Shown: in pieces, positions 50,473 through 61,763 of the stretch
How the letters are laid out: each line of letters starts with the position of its first letter
Numbering within the stretch: position 1 is the stretch's first letter
DNA from: Ulva prolifera
Lineage: Eukaryota > Chlorophyta > Ulvophyceae > Ulvales > Ulvaceae
Assembly (NCBI GenBank): GCA_023078555.1
Contig: CM041199.1
Coordinates: 4,097,315-4,161,314 of the forward strand
Reading direction: 5' to 3'
Length of the DNA stretch: 64,000 nucleotides
Program-made: the position numbers and the translations under genes
The notes under the pieces: generated by a model
The model's database searches: none
Seen by the model: the letters and a program-made list of their open reading frames with translations, nothing else
Told to the model about the DNA's origin: nothing

Positions 50473-53182
50473 TCAGTCGCGCCACGTGACGTACACGTCG
50501 TCGGTGCGGAAGCGCTGCGTGACGCGCGTGTCCGCGAGCGCCGTCGTCGCGCCGCTGCGCAGCGCGAGGAGCCCCGGCCACGCGATCATCGCGCCGTTGT
50601 CGACGCAGTAGCGGTCGTCCGTCGCGTACAGCTTGCCGCCGCGCTCGCCGCACATCACGCGCATCATGTCCTGCAGCCGCACGTTGCAGCCGACCCCGCC
50701 GACGATGAGGACGTCTGGGGAGTTCGTGTGCGCCATCGCGCGCTCCGTGATCTCCACCTGCACTCGCGAGGGGCTTGCTTGTGGGTGCTTGGGACAGGAT
50801 TTGGGTGATTGGGACAGTTTTGGGTGACTGTGACCGATTGTGTGTTTTGGGGGCAATCTCGTGTTCAGGCTCAGGTATCTTGTGGGGTGGGGGGTGCTTT
50901 CGGGAGGTAGGTATACACCCAGAGACTGAGTGGTTGTTCCACATGATCGAGCAGCCGTGGGACCAGCGTGACTGGTGGCTCGGTGGTTGTGCCTAGGCAT
51001 GATCAATCCACACGCAACACCCCCACGTCACATTCTGAGGCACAGGCACGGGATCCAGGCAGCCGAGTGCGGAATGCTGGCCTGTATGTACGCATGACCA
51101 CATTGCGGTAAACATAGGGACGACTCCAAAACCTCTAAACGAGTCAAGCTCTTGCGCCCAGGCCGAAAGTGATCCGATGCTGTCAATAGGGGGTGCTAGA
51201 ACATCGTGTGAGCAGGCGTCTCGCACCAGCATGGCAAAGACAGTCTCCTGCAGCGAGAAGCAGAGGTCGGCCGGCGTCGCCTCGCCCGAGTCCAGCATTG
51301 ACTTGGCCTTCTCCTCGATGAAGCTGAGCAGGCCGGAGAAGGACACGTCCATGCCCTTCACGACGTACGGCAGCGCTATGTACCTGCACCGCCCCACCCC
51401 TCGTTGCATGCATGCATGTGTGCATGCATTGGCTTGGTGTCGATCCCGGCCCAGGGGGTGCGGCTGTGCACGCATGCCCCGCCGTGCAGCCGGGTCACTG
51501 CGCGTTCATGGTGTGACCATGCATGTGGGGCCATTGGCAGGCCACAGCGCAGGCAGGGAACGTGATGCTGTGTCTCGATGGCTCCGGTGGTGCAACTTGG
51601 GCTGACCAGTGTTGAATCATCGGGCGGGGCCGCACGCCTGTCAGTCCTGCACGATTGGGTGAACACCCCCGAAGGTTGGGCGCGGTGGGCCAGCTCTTCA
51701 AACACATCGGGTCTAGGTGGAGCAGCCGGGGGGGGGGGGGGGGGGGGGGGGGGGATTTGGAGGCAAGAGGGGGAGCACGCACTTGTCGCCGCCCTTCTTC
51801 GCAAGCTGCTCGATGTTGTAGCCCGGGCTGGGGTCGTTCGAGAGGCCGAGGACACGAGCGAAGCGGTCGAGCGCGTTGCCGACGGCGATGTCGATCGTCT
51901 CCCCGAAGATGCGGTACCGCCGGTCCGAGTACGCGATCACCTGCATGCATGCTGACGGTCGCGGTGCCCTGGACGCGCGTCGATGCCTGCCAGGACTCTG
52001 GTGGATGCGTGATGGGCCATGGGCAGTCGTGGGGGACAGTCTGCCGTAAAATTGCAGCGAGCCGCATGCAGTGGCGCCGCCTGTGCTGTGCCGATCACAG
52101 GCGAGGGGGGTCTCAAGTCTGTGGACAGCATGCAGCGGTGCGATGCGATGCCTTATCTTTTTGGCTGGAGTATGTGGGCAGCAGTCCCAGGTGGTGCCAG
52201 ACGGTGTTGCTTGAGTCACTCCTGGCGTGCAAGAGAAAGGGTGGGCACTGTCCGCTGTGGGCACATCCACCTCTACTAAGCAGAAGATGAGCAGCAGGGA
52301 TGCTATTGTGGTTGAGTACGGCTGGAGTGCGAGCTGATGGAAGGTGGAGGCGCTTCGATGGCACACCTGGGTGTTGCCTCCGCTGACGTAGAGAACGACG
52401 GGGTTGTCCGCCCCACACACAACTCGCCCCATCTCGATGTGGCCTGCACAGCACAGGTGGTGGCGGAGGCTGTGTGTTGACCGTCCAGCGCAGTGCTTTG
52501 CACCCGATTGCACTTTCGCGGATTCAATGTGAGTACAGTGATAACAGTGTTACTGACGCACAGTGATGTGCATCGCACCTACACAGTGGTTGACGCCGAT
52601 GATGGGAACCTTCCACATGAGGGACAGCATGCGGGCACAGACCGCACATGAGAGCAACGGCCCGCCCATGCCAGGGCCCTGCAGGCACGAGGGAGGCGTT
52701 GATGCCTGAGCTGGGCGTGTCATGGACAATGCTTGAGTTTTTCAATGTTTGACATTGGCCACGCTGGTGCACGTACAGTGAAATGGACGGAGGGCAACTT
52801 CGAGAGCAGATCCTGGAGCCCCTGCAATGCAGTTGAGTTTATACTGTGGTGGAGTGCGTGCCTTGGTGAAAGCAATGGCATCGATGTCTGCTGGTGTCAG
52901 TCCAGCCTCGTCCAAGGCTTCCTTCACAATTGACACTACATGCTGCTGATGGTGGACTGCAGTTTCCCGAGGCAGAAATCCAGTGCCAGGAGGTGTGATG
53001 TACCTACAGCAGGACCACGGGTGTTGAGAGCAGCAACGCCAACAGAATGTGGTAACGTCGCCACCGAGCGATTCAGCAGCAACGCACGTCTTCCGGGGAT
53101 TTGACAGCACAGCGCCGGTCTCATCTACGATTCCGACTCCAACTTTGTTTGCTGATCCTTCTATCCCAAGAACCTTCGGCAT
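50473..53182 (-). CDS. OSGEP: KAE1/OSGEP, catalytic subunit of the KEOPS tRNA t6A synthase
   Basis: It transfers threonylcarbamoyl to A37 of ANN-decoding tRNAs within KEOPS. Seven exons (53182-53088, 53003-52862, 52678-52579, 52443-52367, 51940-51783, 51383-51227, 50757-50473) join in phase to 337 residues, full length. Motifs: [24 protein letters not shown], the metal pair H110 and H114 (NHCVGH), [40 protein letters not shown] and DNGAMIA with the third metal ligand. No targeting peptide is seen, so this is the cytosolic form, not the organellar QRI7 type. Intron 2 starts with GC (AAG|gcacgc), the only in-phase choice. Third-base GC rises from 14 of 30 codons in exon 1 to 93 of 94 in exon 7. 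Head to head with the helicase. Confidence 0.97.
51728..51754 (+). repeat. 27-nt G homopolymer in KAE1 intron 5
   Basis: An unbroken run of 27 G on the plus strand, hence C in the KAE1 transcript. The plus strand could form G-quadruplexes. Length may be unreliable because such runs are hard to sequence. Shorter runs lie at 40864-40880 (C) and about 62636-62648 (G). Confidence 0.8.
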
Positions 53183-53580
53183 GCTGCAAGCGACAAACGA
53201 TGGTTGGATCCAACCAGCACATCAACTATTTAACAGTGGCTACCACTACGTTCGGCACGATCAGACCACAGCATCCAGTACATGTTTACCACACGATCCT
53301 TACCACCGCTGACTCGCTGGCGCAGGCTGCATCTTGTGTGTGGGCGCTCACCCATGGCGGGTGGTTGCTGGCAGCAAGCCAGCACCCCGAAGCCACGAAA
53401 AAACTTGCGACTGGCTGTGATTCTAACGCCAAGGCCATCGAAAGTCCGTGTGCTGGCAATGGTGTCCACTTCAAGACTTAACGAGGACTATGGCGCGGTG
53501 TATGCTCCATTCAACATTAATCAGGGCCGTGAAGAACGCCTGCGCAGTCCAGCGTTGCCAGCTTGCGTTTCCGCATCAGC
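53183..53580. promoter_or_regulatory. Divergent promoter region of KAE1 and the helicase
   Basis: 398 bp lie between the two start codons. No TATA box or other clear element is seen. Both 5' leaders must start within it, so promoter parts are probably shared. Confidence 0.35.
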
Positions 53581-56306
53581 ATGATGCACAAGCAAATTCT
53601 GTCTCGGATGCCGCTTAGGATTCCGCATGTTGCACATCTGTTCCAGCAGCGGGTGTCTTTTGCCTTAGAGAGCAGAGTCGCCGGCCACCTCGCCAGAGCG
53701 GTGCCCGTCCGCAGCTCCGCTCCCAAAGCGCCGTCACCGCCGGTGCATTCAGTCGTCGACAATGAAGAGCTCCAAGCAGCGCTTGCGGCCATGAACATAT
53801 CCGAGATGACGGAAGTGCAGGTGCGTGCGCTGTAAGCACACGATGTTGTTCTGAATGTCGCGCACTCCGGCATGACCAGCGTTGTCCAGGGCGATGCAGG
53901 ATCAGCGATTAGATACATTTATTCCCCTCAGCAGTAATGTGAAAATTCTCACCTGGCGTGTCCTTCCATTCAGCTGCCATCGCGCTGACATAGAGTCCCG
54001 CTGTACAGGAGATAGCGTACCCGCTGATTTCAAACAAGCAAAGCGTGGTCGTTGCCTCACATACCGGTTCAGGCAAAACTCTTGCCTACTTGCTACCGAT
54101 AACACAGGAACTCAAACGGCAGGAGGTGGAAGAGGGCTATGTCGGCAAGCCCAGGCGTCCCAGGGCACTGCTGTTGTCTCCCACCCGGGAGCTTACAGAT
54201 CAGATTGGCAGCGTGGCCAGGCAGCTGTCCCACTTCGCCAAGCTGCGAACAGCAGTGCTCAACACTGGCATCAAGTGCGCCGCCTGTGCTTTCATCATGG
54301 GCAGCGCATCCATGCAGCATCCACCGTGTGCCCACCTCGGTACATCAGCAGCTCAGCATACGATGATGGCCAATTGCAGCAATGTGCCCTGATGTTCCTG
54401 CATGTCGCCGCGTGCATCTCCATCCAGTTTCTAGCATGTGCTCTGGGGTTGCAGTCTCCCCTTTTGGGGGTCGCCGCCCCCCACACACACTTCAACAGGC
54501 ACATGCATAATGCCACGTGCACACCCCACCCCACTCACCCGCGCTTCCCGCAGGCCGAGCACGCAGAAGCGCGGCCTCTCACAGCCCGTCGACATCGTCG
54601 TGTCGACCCCAAAGCAGGTCGTCGCAGCGATGGCCGCCGGGAACCTCGCGATCGGCGACGTCCAGTTCCTCGTCATCGACGAGGCCGACACGATGTTCGA
54701 GGGGGGCTTCGCGGCGGACCTCGACGCGGTGATCGCGCCTCTCGCGGCCCGCCGTGGCGCGCCGCCGCTGGCGGGCGTGCTCGTGTCGGCCACGATGTCG
54801 CGCGACGTGCAGCGGCTCGCGGAGGCCGCGTTCCCGGGCGTCGTCAAGGCCGAGACGAGCACGCTTCACCGGGGCATCCGCGGCTCGAACCACGTGTTTG
54901 TGCCGCTGCCCCCCGGCCAGGACAAGCTCGACATGCTGTTCCAGGTGCGCCCCGCCGCCCCCTGCGCCACAGTTGGCGCGTCCGGTCTCCTCCCGGGTGG
55001 CACTGTTTGAAAAATCTCAGGCATATCGTTTCTTTCTTCTCGGGGTGCCGAAGGTAATCATCATATGATATATGATATATAGTATATACGCTGAGCTTTG
55101 GCTGCTGGAGCCTGATTGTCCATTGGCCCCTAGGTCCGCAGCTCCGCGATCCCCGCGCTGTGCACGCGCTGTGACGAAGGAAACGATTGCGTGGAAACCA
55201 CATCAACTTCGGTCACGGCAGCAGGGTGGTCCGCGCCTCTGCAACCTAGCGGGTCTTCGCCAGTGCACCGCCTCAGCGACCCCCACCATAGGCGCCCACA
55301 TGCCCCTGCAGCGGCATCTACGTTGCCTGCGGTGGCTTGTCTTGAGATCGGTCCGGGCCGGCCATGTGAGTGTACCTGTTGGTGTGCTCCTGACTGCCGC
55401 CGACGCTCACGTGCTGCGCGTGCTGTGCAGGTACTCAGCGGCGCGCGCGGCCAGCACACGATGGTCTTCTGCAACAGCATCCAGGCCTGCCGCGCGGTCG
55501 ACCACTTCCTCGCCGAGGCCGGCGTCGCGACCGTCTGCTTCCACGGCGACATGCCGATCCCGGCACGGAAGGCCGCAATCGAGGCCTTCACCGGCGTCGA
55601 CCCTGACAAGGCCGGGGGGGTCGCACGTGGGGGCGCCGAGGTCGGCGCGGACGGGGGCGGCGGTGCGGCGCCGCCGGTGCTGGTGTGTACGGACCTCGCG
55701 GCGAGGGGGCTCGACATGCCCGTGCGCGTCGAGAACGTCGTGAACTTTGACATGCCGCTGAGCGCGAAGGACTACCTGCACCGCGCGGGGCGCACGGCGC
55801 GCGCGGGCGCGTCGGGGACGGTCACGAGCTTGCTGCAGGCCGCGATGGAGCGCACGCTCGCGTTCCGGATCGAGGGCGCGCTGAAGCGGAACGAGCCGCT
55901 GGATATGCTGACGCCGGTGCGCAGCGACGCGGCCGGGCGGCCGGCGGCGCACGGCGGCCGCGGCGTCGCCAAGCCGCGCACGAAAACCGCACGTGGCTCG
56001 AACCACCGGAAGTATGTGCTGCAGGAGAAGGGGGACGGGGGCGGGAGGGGAGCTGCGCCGGGGCGCGGGCAGAGTGGGCGGGGGAGATTCTCGGGGCGTG
56101 GGGAAGGTGGGAGGGGGGCGTCGCCTGCGCGGGGCTCTGGGGGAAGGGGCCGCGGGCGAGGTGGGCCGGGGAGAGGTGCGGGGAGAGGAGGGGCGGGGGG
56201 CAGGGGAGGAAATGGGAGGGGCCGGGCGGGTGGCCGGGGCGATGGGACCAGGTATACAGAGCCCAGCGAAAACCCTTCCTGGGGAACAAGGCAGGGCAGT
56301 TGGTAG
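53581..56306 (+). CDS. DEAD-box RNA helicase, organellar type with RGG tail
   Basis: ATP-driven RNA remodelling, probably on organelle rRNA: the N-terminus ([20 protein letters not shown]...) is basic and Ser/Ala-rich like a plastid or mitochondrial transit peptide, and the core resembles plant RH39 and animal DDX28 ([12 protein letters not shown]). Exons 53581-53820, 53994-54274, 54554-54944 and 55431-56306 join in phase to 595 residues. Motifs: Q-region [20 protein letters not shown] (101-109), Ia SPTREL, II DEAD (216-219), [25 protein letters not shown] Gly-rich insertion lies before motif V, and about 90 C-terminal residues are RGG/GRG repeats for RNA binding. Donors are gtgcgt, gtgcgc and gtgcgc. 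Exon 1 has mixed third bases, exons 3-4 nearly only G/C. TGTAA near 56458 may end the transcript. Confidence 0.93.
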
Positions 56307-56982
56307 GTGCATGTACCTGTCATTGCATTCCCAGGTTTGGGATGCAATATTTTAGCGTGTTGAGGGCTGCGAATCGATGCTCAGAAGGTATTTGTTGAGT
56401 GATGTGTGGTCATGTCTGGCGGGAGTGTTTATGTATTGGCTGCATTGCCACTGTGCATGTAAAGTTTGTTGCAACAATGCAAAAGTGAACTCGTCTTTTT
56501 ACACCTGTAGCACCAAAGCTTGGCACTTCTACCCACAGCCACCGTGGTTCTTAACTACACTGCTGGTGCTGTGGTAGGCCAGGCACCTGTCTGCTGCGCT
56601 GCAGAATGTGTGTCCAGTGTCGCCAAATCTAATCAGGTATACTGTAGTCCACCCTGACTCAGTGATCCTGACCTTTGGAAAGTAGCTCTGCAAATTCGGC
56701 ATTCACAACTGTGGTTCCTGCCTTCTGTCCCGTTCAAGAGTCCACGTACTTGTCCTTGACCTTTTCAGAAAACTCGACGTCGCATGCATAGGTTCCCAGA
56801 TACCTGTACAAGCGCCGATTACATGACACGAAATAGCAGCTGTTTCTGTGAGTGTCTCAGGAGCCAGATTCATGGACTCTCTGCCCCTTCACAGTGGAAG
56901 ATGTGGTTGATGGTCGTGCCATGTGCACAAGAACAGGCCCCAGTGATGCCAATCCAGGTGGGCCTCTGCTGTGGCATTCATC

Positions 56983-57585
56983 TCACCTCATTGTCTGGGA
57001 TACAGTTTCTGTTTGTGGCCGTATGGCTGCGTAGAATTCCAAAGGGAACTTCTGCCTGTACCTGTCCAAGGTAATCCTGTGCAACGACTCCACCGGAGGG
57101 TCCACCATTGGCTTCGCGTCTGTAGGAGGCCGTGTCAGCTGCTTGAATGTAACGCTTTGTGCGTAGCCACCGCCCTCCGAAGCTTGAGGCCCGTGGCCGT
57201 TCCAGAAGCTGTACTGTTTGGTTGGCAGCTGTCGTCGCGTCACAGCGTCTGCTTCAAGTCGTTGCCAGACTGGTTTCTGACGTGATGGAGTGTTGTATAT
57301 CCTGCATGCGCCTCCAGTGTGACTGCAAACCGACGATGCTCGCCAGAGACCATAGTGGGACGACGCAGTCCGTAGCTGTTTTCTCTCTATGCCCAAGTAG
57401 TATCGAGCAGGATACAAGAATCAGTCTGATGCTGCACTGAAGACGTACCGAGAGTACTCAACCGGGTCATGCTGCTTCAGATGCATTCGCTCCTGGTACG
57501 ACATCGTTGAAGGAAGGCACACACGGCTGCTGGGTTCCTTCAGAGTACCCAGTGTCAAATCTTTCAAGTCTCGTTGGCTGCTCAT
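56983..57585 (-). CDS. Unknown protein, 158 residues, two exons
   Basis: Exons 57585-57449 and 57322-56983 join in phase across a 126-nt intron (gtacgt...tttgcag). The product begins MSSQRDLKDLTLGTLKEPSS, contains MSYQERMHLKQHDPVEYSR, QKPVWQRLEADAVTRRQL and KQYSFWNGHG, and ends near SLHRITLDRYRQKFPLEFY. It is polar, basic and aromatic-rich, with no signal peptide, membrane segment or coiled coil. I do not recognise the family. Its size and pattern of short aromatic motifs recall small axonemal microtubule inner proteins, but that is only an impression. It is head to head with TSR2, 400 bp apart, and convergent with the helicase gene. Confidence 0.6.
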
Positions 57586-57985
57586 TTTGACGACGGCTGC
57601 TTGAATTGCGTTTGACGAGTTTTTTTTGCCACCGACGAGATGGGACGATCGGTACGCCGCTAGATCTACGCCGGATCTATGTGGCTACTGTTGCGGAAGT
57701 TCAGGACGGGCTGCAATTTATAGGTGTGGACGCCAGAACGCGCTGCAGACAGTCGCAAGCATGTGTGTACAGGAACACCCGTCTCATGCGCATCATGCAT
57801 GCGACTTGGCGGCCACCTGCGCAGGAGCATGGACACGCATGTCTTGCAGGTCTGCGTACGACCACCTTCGAGGATACCTTGTCTGTATTCCAGGAGCAGG
57901 CGATGTGTGTGCCCGCTTCCCTTTGGCTGCCATATGCACCATCGCTGCGCCACTCTCGTTCGTGTCCCGCTCTGCAACAGCAGTC

Positions 57986-60047
57986 ATGGATCTCCGCAGT
58001 GGCTCAAGAGTCGGAGCGGGTATACTTCAATCGATTCATAGGCCAAAATTTGAAGAAGGAGTGCAGCTTCTCCTAACAAAATGGACGGCGCTGCAGTTGG
58101 CTGTTGAAAACCAGTGGGGAGGCCGCGACAGCCGTGACAAGGCCGAAGACATGTACGACGAGATTCTAGAATGGTTCTATAAACGCAAAGGTGCTCCCTG
58201 ATCATTCTACTGTGTTTGCGTGCGCACGACATGCTCCTTGGAAGCCATGTACCGCACTCGATGCACGGCAACATACATCGGCTCTTACCAAAGGACACAC
58301 CAGAATCCACGGGCGCACCTGCAGACCACTATGCGGATGAGCTCGAGCCTCTTCTCGAAACGATCATCCTGGAAGACTTCAATGTCCAGGCTGAAGATGG
58401 CAGCCCCCTGCAGGTATGGTGCCCTTGTCGCCACTGCCGTTACACGTAACAGCGCGCAACAGTCCGTCTTCCCCTTACGCTCCCACCCTTGCCTGGTGTG
58501 CTGGAAGCAACTATGGCCACGCCAGCTGACTGGCGTAGTCTAGCAACAGCTGAGAGCTACTGCTGGCATGTGTTCAAAATAGAGTGTCTGTGTGAAGAGC
58601 CATTGCAAGGCCTACACCGTTGTGGCATGGCAATTGACAGCAGTACTAACGTTGGGATGTCTCAGATTTCGCTGTCATGGTGAAGTTCAACAGGATCTCT
58701 TCTACCAAGGCACTCTTCTGCGCATATGCTACATGCTCTCATCTGGTTACATGCATGATCGCATGCAGGTTGCCAAGTCTTTGGTTGATCTGTACAAGCA
58801 GTGCCTCGCCGGGGACTTCTCGTTGATACAGCGCTTATCGGCCGTGGCTTCTGGGGCTCACCAGAGTGCAGGCTTTGCGGTGCGTGCCTCTGTGATCTGA
58901 TGCATGTGATCAACTCGGATTTGCCAATGTCCTCTTCAGGATACGGATCCGTAACTTCAGATTCACTGTGCCGTACTTTACATCAAGCCGCTGTCAACAG
59001 GCCTTCACCATCACTCCGTGCCCACCCCTCATGGCGTGACACGTTTTTTACACACCCACCTCCCAACATGCGGCAGGGCATATCATATCAATATCGTCGA
59101 CGTGGCGATAAAGTATGCACAGCGCGAGGCGTGTCGTTCCATCAGTCTCGAACATCAGAGCCTCCTCTGTCCAGAGGCTCCCGTATGCATGATTATGTAG
59201 TTACGAAGGAGGACGGAGGCCGGGCACGCCCCCGTTTCTCGGAATCCACTCGCGAACCCACTCACTCGTTCATGGCACTCGGCCGGGCACTACCTCGCAC
59301 GACAGCCCTCCTGTATGCATGGTTACTCCTGTCGCAAACGCAAGCGCCTGCATGCATGGTTATCCCTGTCGCAAACGCAAGCGCCTGCATGCACACCCCA
59401 TCACGCTCACAGCTGCCGCAGCCACATTGGCCTGCCTGCACCATTTGCTCCTCTCCCGCTGGCACCGGCGTGGCATGCACACCTCAGGATCTGACTGTGT
59501 TTCAGTCTGCATCAATCGTTCACAGTGCCACTGTGGTCCTGTCGGGCCCCCGGCCTCTGAAACGGTGCACCGTGAGCTGCTGTTGAGGTCACGGCGGTTC
59601 ACCATCGCTCTGACGGTGTTTGTCACTCTGTAGTTTCCACTCTGTCCATTCCTTTGCCATACGCCACTGTGTTGTTCAACGAAAATACATACCTGTGTGG
59701 TTACCATCCCAGTCTTGCGAAGCGGTCGGGGACACTTCTGGCTGGCGCTCATCCGGCCATCTCCTCGTCGCAACTGTCCTGTGGTTTGACTGATCTGACC
59801 AGGTGAAGCGTGGCCGCAGGTGGATAATGACGGAACAGCGGTGCCGATTGCCGCCGAGCAGGGCGGCAACTCGTCAGATGATGATGGCGACAGTGGCAGC
59901 GAGGACATGGACGTGGACGAGGGTGGCGCGGCCGAGGGGGCGGGGGCAGCGGGCGCGGCAGCGGCTGCGGCGTCACAACCGCCGCCCGGCCCGGCGATAG
60001 ATGACGATGGTTTCCAGACGGTGCAGCGTGGCCGCAGGCGGCGATAG
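57986..60047 (+). CDS. TSR2: Pre-rRNA-processing protein TSR2 (eS26 chaperone)
   Basis: TSR2 carries eS26 to the 40S precursor and is needed for 20S pre-rRNA processing. Exons 57986-58190, 58325-58413, 58769-58879 and 59820-60047 join in phase to 210 residues, the usual size. The domain starts FEEGVQLLLTKWTALQLAVE, then WGG..S..KAEDMYDEILEWF, YADELEPLLETIILEDFN, VQAEDGSPLQ and VAKSLVDLYKQC. The tail is acidic (SSDDDGDSGSEDMDVDEGG), becomes Ala/Gly-rich and ends DDDGFQTVQRGRRRR, matching the family's DGWxxVxxxK end. I chose the start at 57986 because upstream codons in frame look non-coding. Intron 3 (940 nt) holds two repeats. Exon 1 is of mixed third base, exon 4 GC-rich. Confidence 0.92.
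59211..59322 (+). repeat. Dispersed intronic repeat, copy in TSR2 intron 3
   Basis: Counterpart of 31801-31908. Directly after it lies a 37-bp tandem pair (from 59315 and 59352) carrying CCTGTCGCAAACGCAAGCGC. Confidence 0.75.
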
Positions 60048-61329
60048 CAGATTTTTCCGCGCTTTCTTGTTTTCTGGTGTTCTGTGTGTCTGCCGCTAGA
60101 GCTCGCATGGTGCCAGGGTCTAGTGAGCCTGTTGATGACCCAGTACATGCGCACCGGAACAATAATGCATGAGAATACCGCTGACTGCCTGTCTAGTCCC
60201 CGGGATGGACGTTGTGCACATGGCCCAGACATGCATTGTGGCAGAAGCCTGTATAGAACTGCCTGTATGGAACTGCACGGCTTGATGTGGCACAAGCCTC
60301 GCCAGCGCACAACATCAAGTGCTTGATGATAGTGGGGCCCCGCGTGCAATTCTAGCCACCAATCGATGACTATGCCGCCTGTTGTCAAGGCCAAGCAAGG
60401 CTCGTTGGGAGCCCCGAGGGCGGGTAGAGCGCTGGATGTCGATGGTTATGAGCTGTCCAAGGTGGGCATCTCGCTACCTGAGAGATTCGCTTGAGGCGCA
60501 CACAATCGGGGAGTCTGATCTGCATAGGTCAAGCGAGTGTTCATTGTCACATTCGCTTGATGCGATACGCAGATCAGCATTGCAATGTAGTAGGCTGTTT
60601 TGTGTCAATATTGCATGAGTTGACTCGGAAGAATGATTCGGTATACTCTGGACAGTGTACAAAACGAAGTGCACCATCGCCAAGTCACCTCCAGTCACCC
60701 ACACACACGTTGGGCACTCGCTAGCATCTCTGCACGGAAATGTTTCTTAAAATGCCTCAAGTCGATGGTCTCATCAGCACACCAGGCCGTGGGAAGATGG
60801 GCCACTTATCCAGGCTGCAAGAGGCGATGCCAGCAGCAGGAATCGCTTGAAAAACACATCACAGCATCCATTCACACATCTCGTTGGCCACTCTCATTGC
60901 CACTCATCGCCGCCGATGCTATCCTCCGTGATGCATTGACCACAGTGTTGGCCCCTCTGAGATGGCCCCTGTGCCCCTCCGCCACCCTCTGCTCTCGAGA
61001 GGTCTTCTCGGAGCATTGTAAACATATAGCAATGCAAAGCTCACAGCCGCCGCTCGCCTATAGATTGCAAGGGGGGTTCTATTCTTCCTGATTATCACCA
61101 CATGCTGAACGCACATGCGTACGATCTTCAGCCCCGGCAGCTGCCGCGTGACCTGCGCATGCCTCACCTATCGCTGCCGCCTGCAGGTTGCCACGCAGAT
61201 ATGCAACCGGTGTCAGCTGGCGAGATGCGCAGGCTATCCTGCGGGCCCTCCCTCTTGGCCTCTGCAGGCCTTCCAAAGCATGGCTTATGTATGACGCATG
61301 CTGCCACAACGAAACCACAAAGTCGTGGG

Positions 61330-61570
61330 GACGCAGCGCAGCCTGCCATGCATTGGCTGCTACACCAACGCGCATGCAGCGCAGCCTGCCATGCATTGGC
61401 TGCTACACCAACGCGCATGCAGCGCAGCCTGCCATGCATTGGCTGCTACACCAACGGGCATGCAGCGCAGCCTGCCATGCATTGGCTGCTACACCAACGG
61501 GCATGCAGCGCAGCCTGCCATGCATTGGCTGCTACACCAACGCGCATGCAGCGCAGCCTGGTGGTGCATC
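61330..61570 (+). repeat. 43-bp tandem repeat, about five and a half units
   Basis: TGCCATGCATTGG recurs at 61344, 61387, 61430, 61473 and 61516, exactly 43 bp apart, with a partial unit at 61559. Units differ only at CGCGCAT/CGGGCAT. There are no spacers, so it is not a CRISPR array. Confidence 0.92.
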
Positions 61571-61763
61571 GGGGGTCGCAGCTACACTCATCGACAGCGC
61601 CCCCCCTGCAGCGCACCTCCTGCTGTGCCTTGCATGACCCCGTGCGCGCATTCCCGTCGGCACAGCGGCGGGCGCGATCCGCAACTCATTGTTGGACCAG
61701 GTACTATGCGGCGGCCCCTTAGCTTTTATGTTCTTGGTCGGAGCTGTGCACCGGTTCGGCACC

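Noticed and set aside
52800-52862. A frame error in KAE1 after AIAFTK
   Set aside because: A GC donor at this point restores phase and family alignment exactly, and the same hexamer serves the Ca-ATPase intron.
55407-56347. Long Pro- and Ser-rich open frames on the minus strand (up to 301 codons)
   Set aside because: They are antisense of the GC-saturated helicase exon 4 with its RGG tail, where stop codons are rare on all frames.
61330-61570. CRISPR-like array
   Set aside because: Units are contiguous with no spacers; it is a simple 43-bp tandem repeat.
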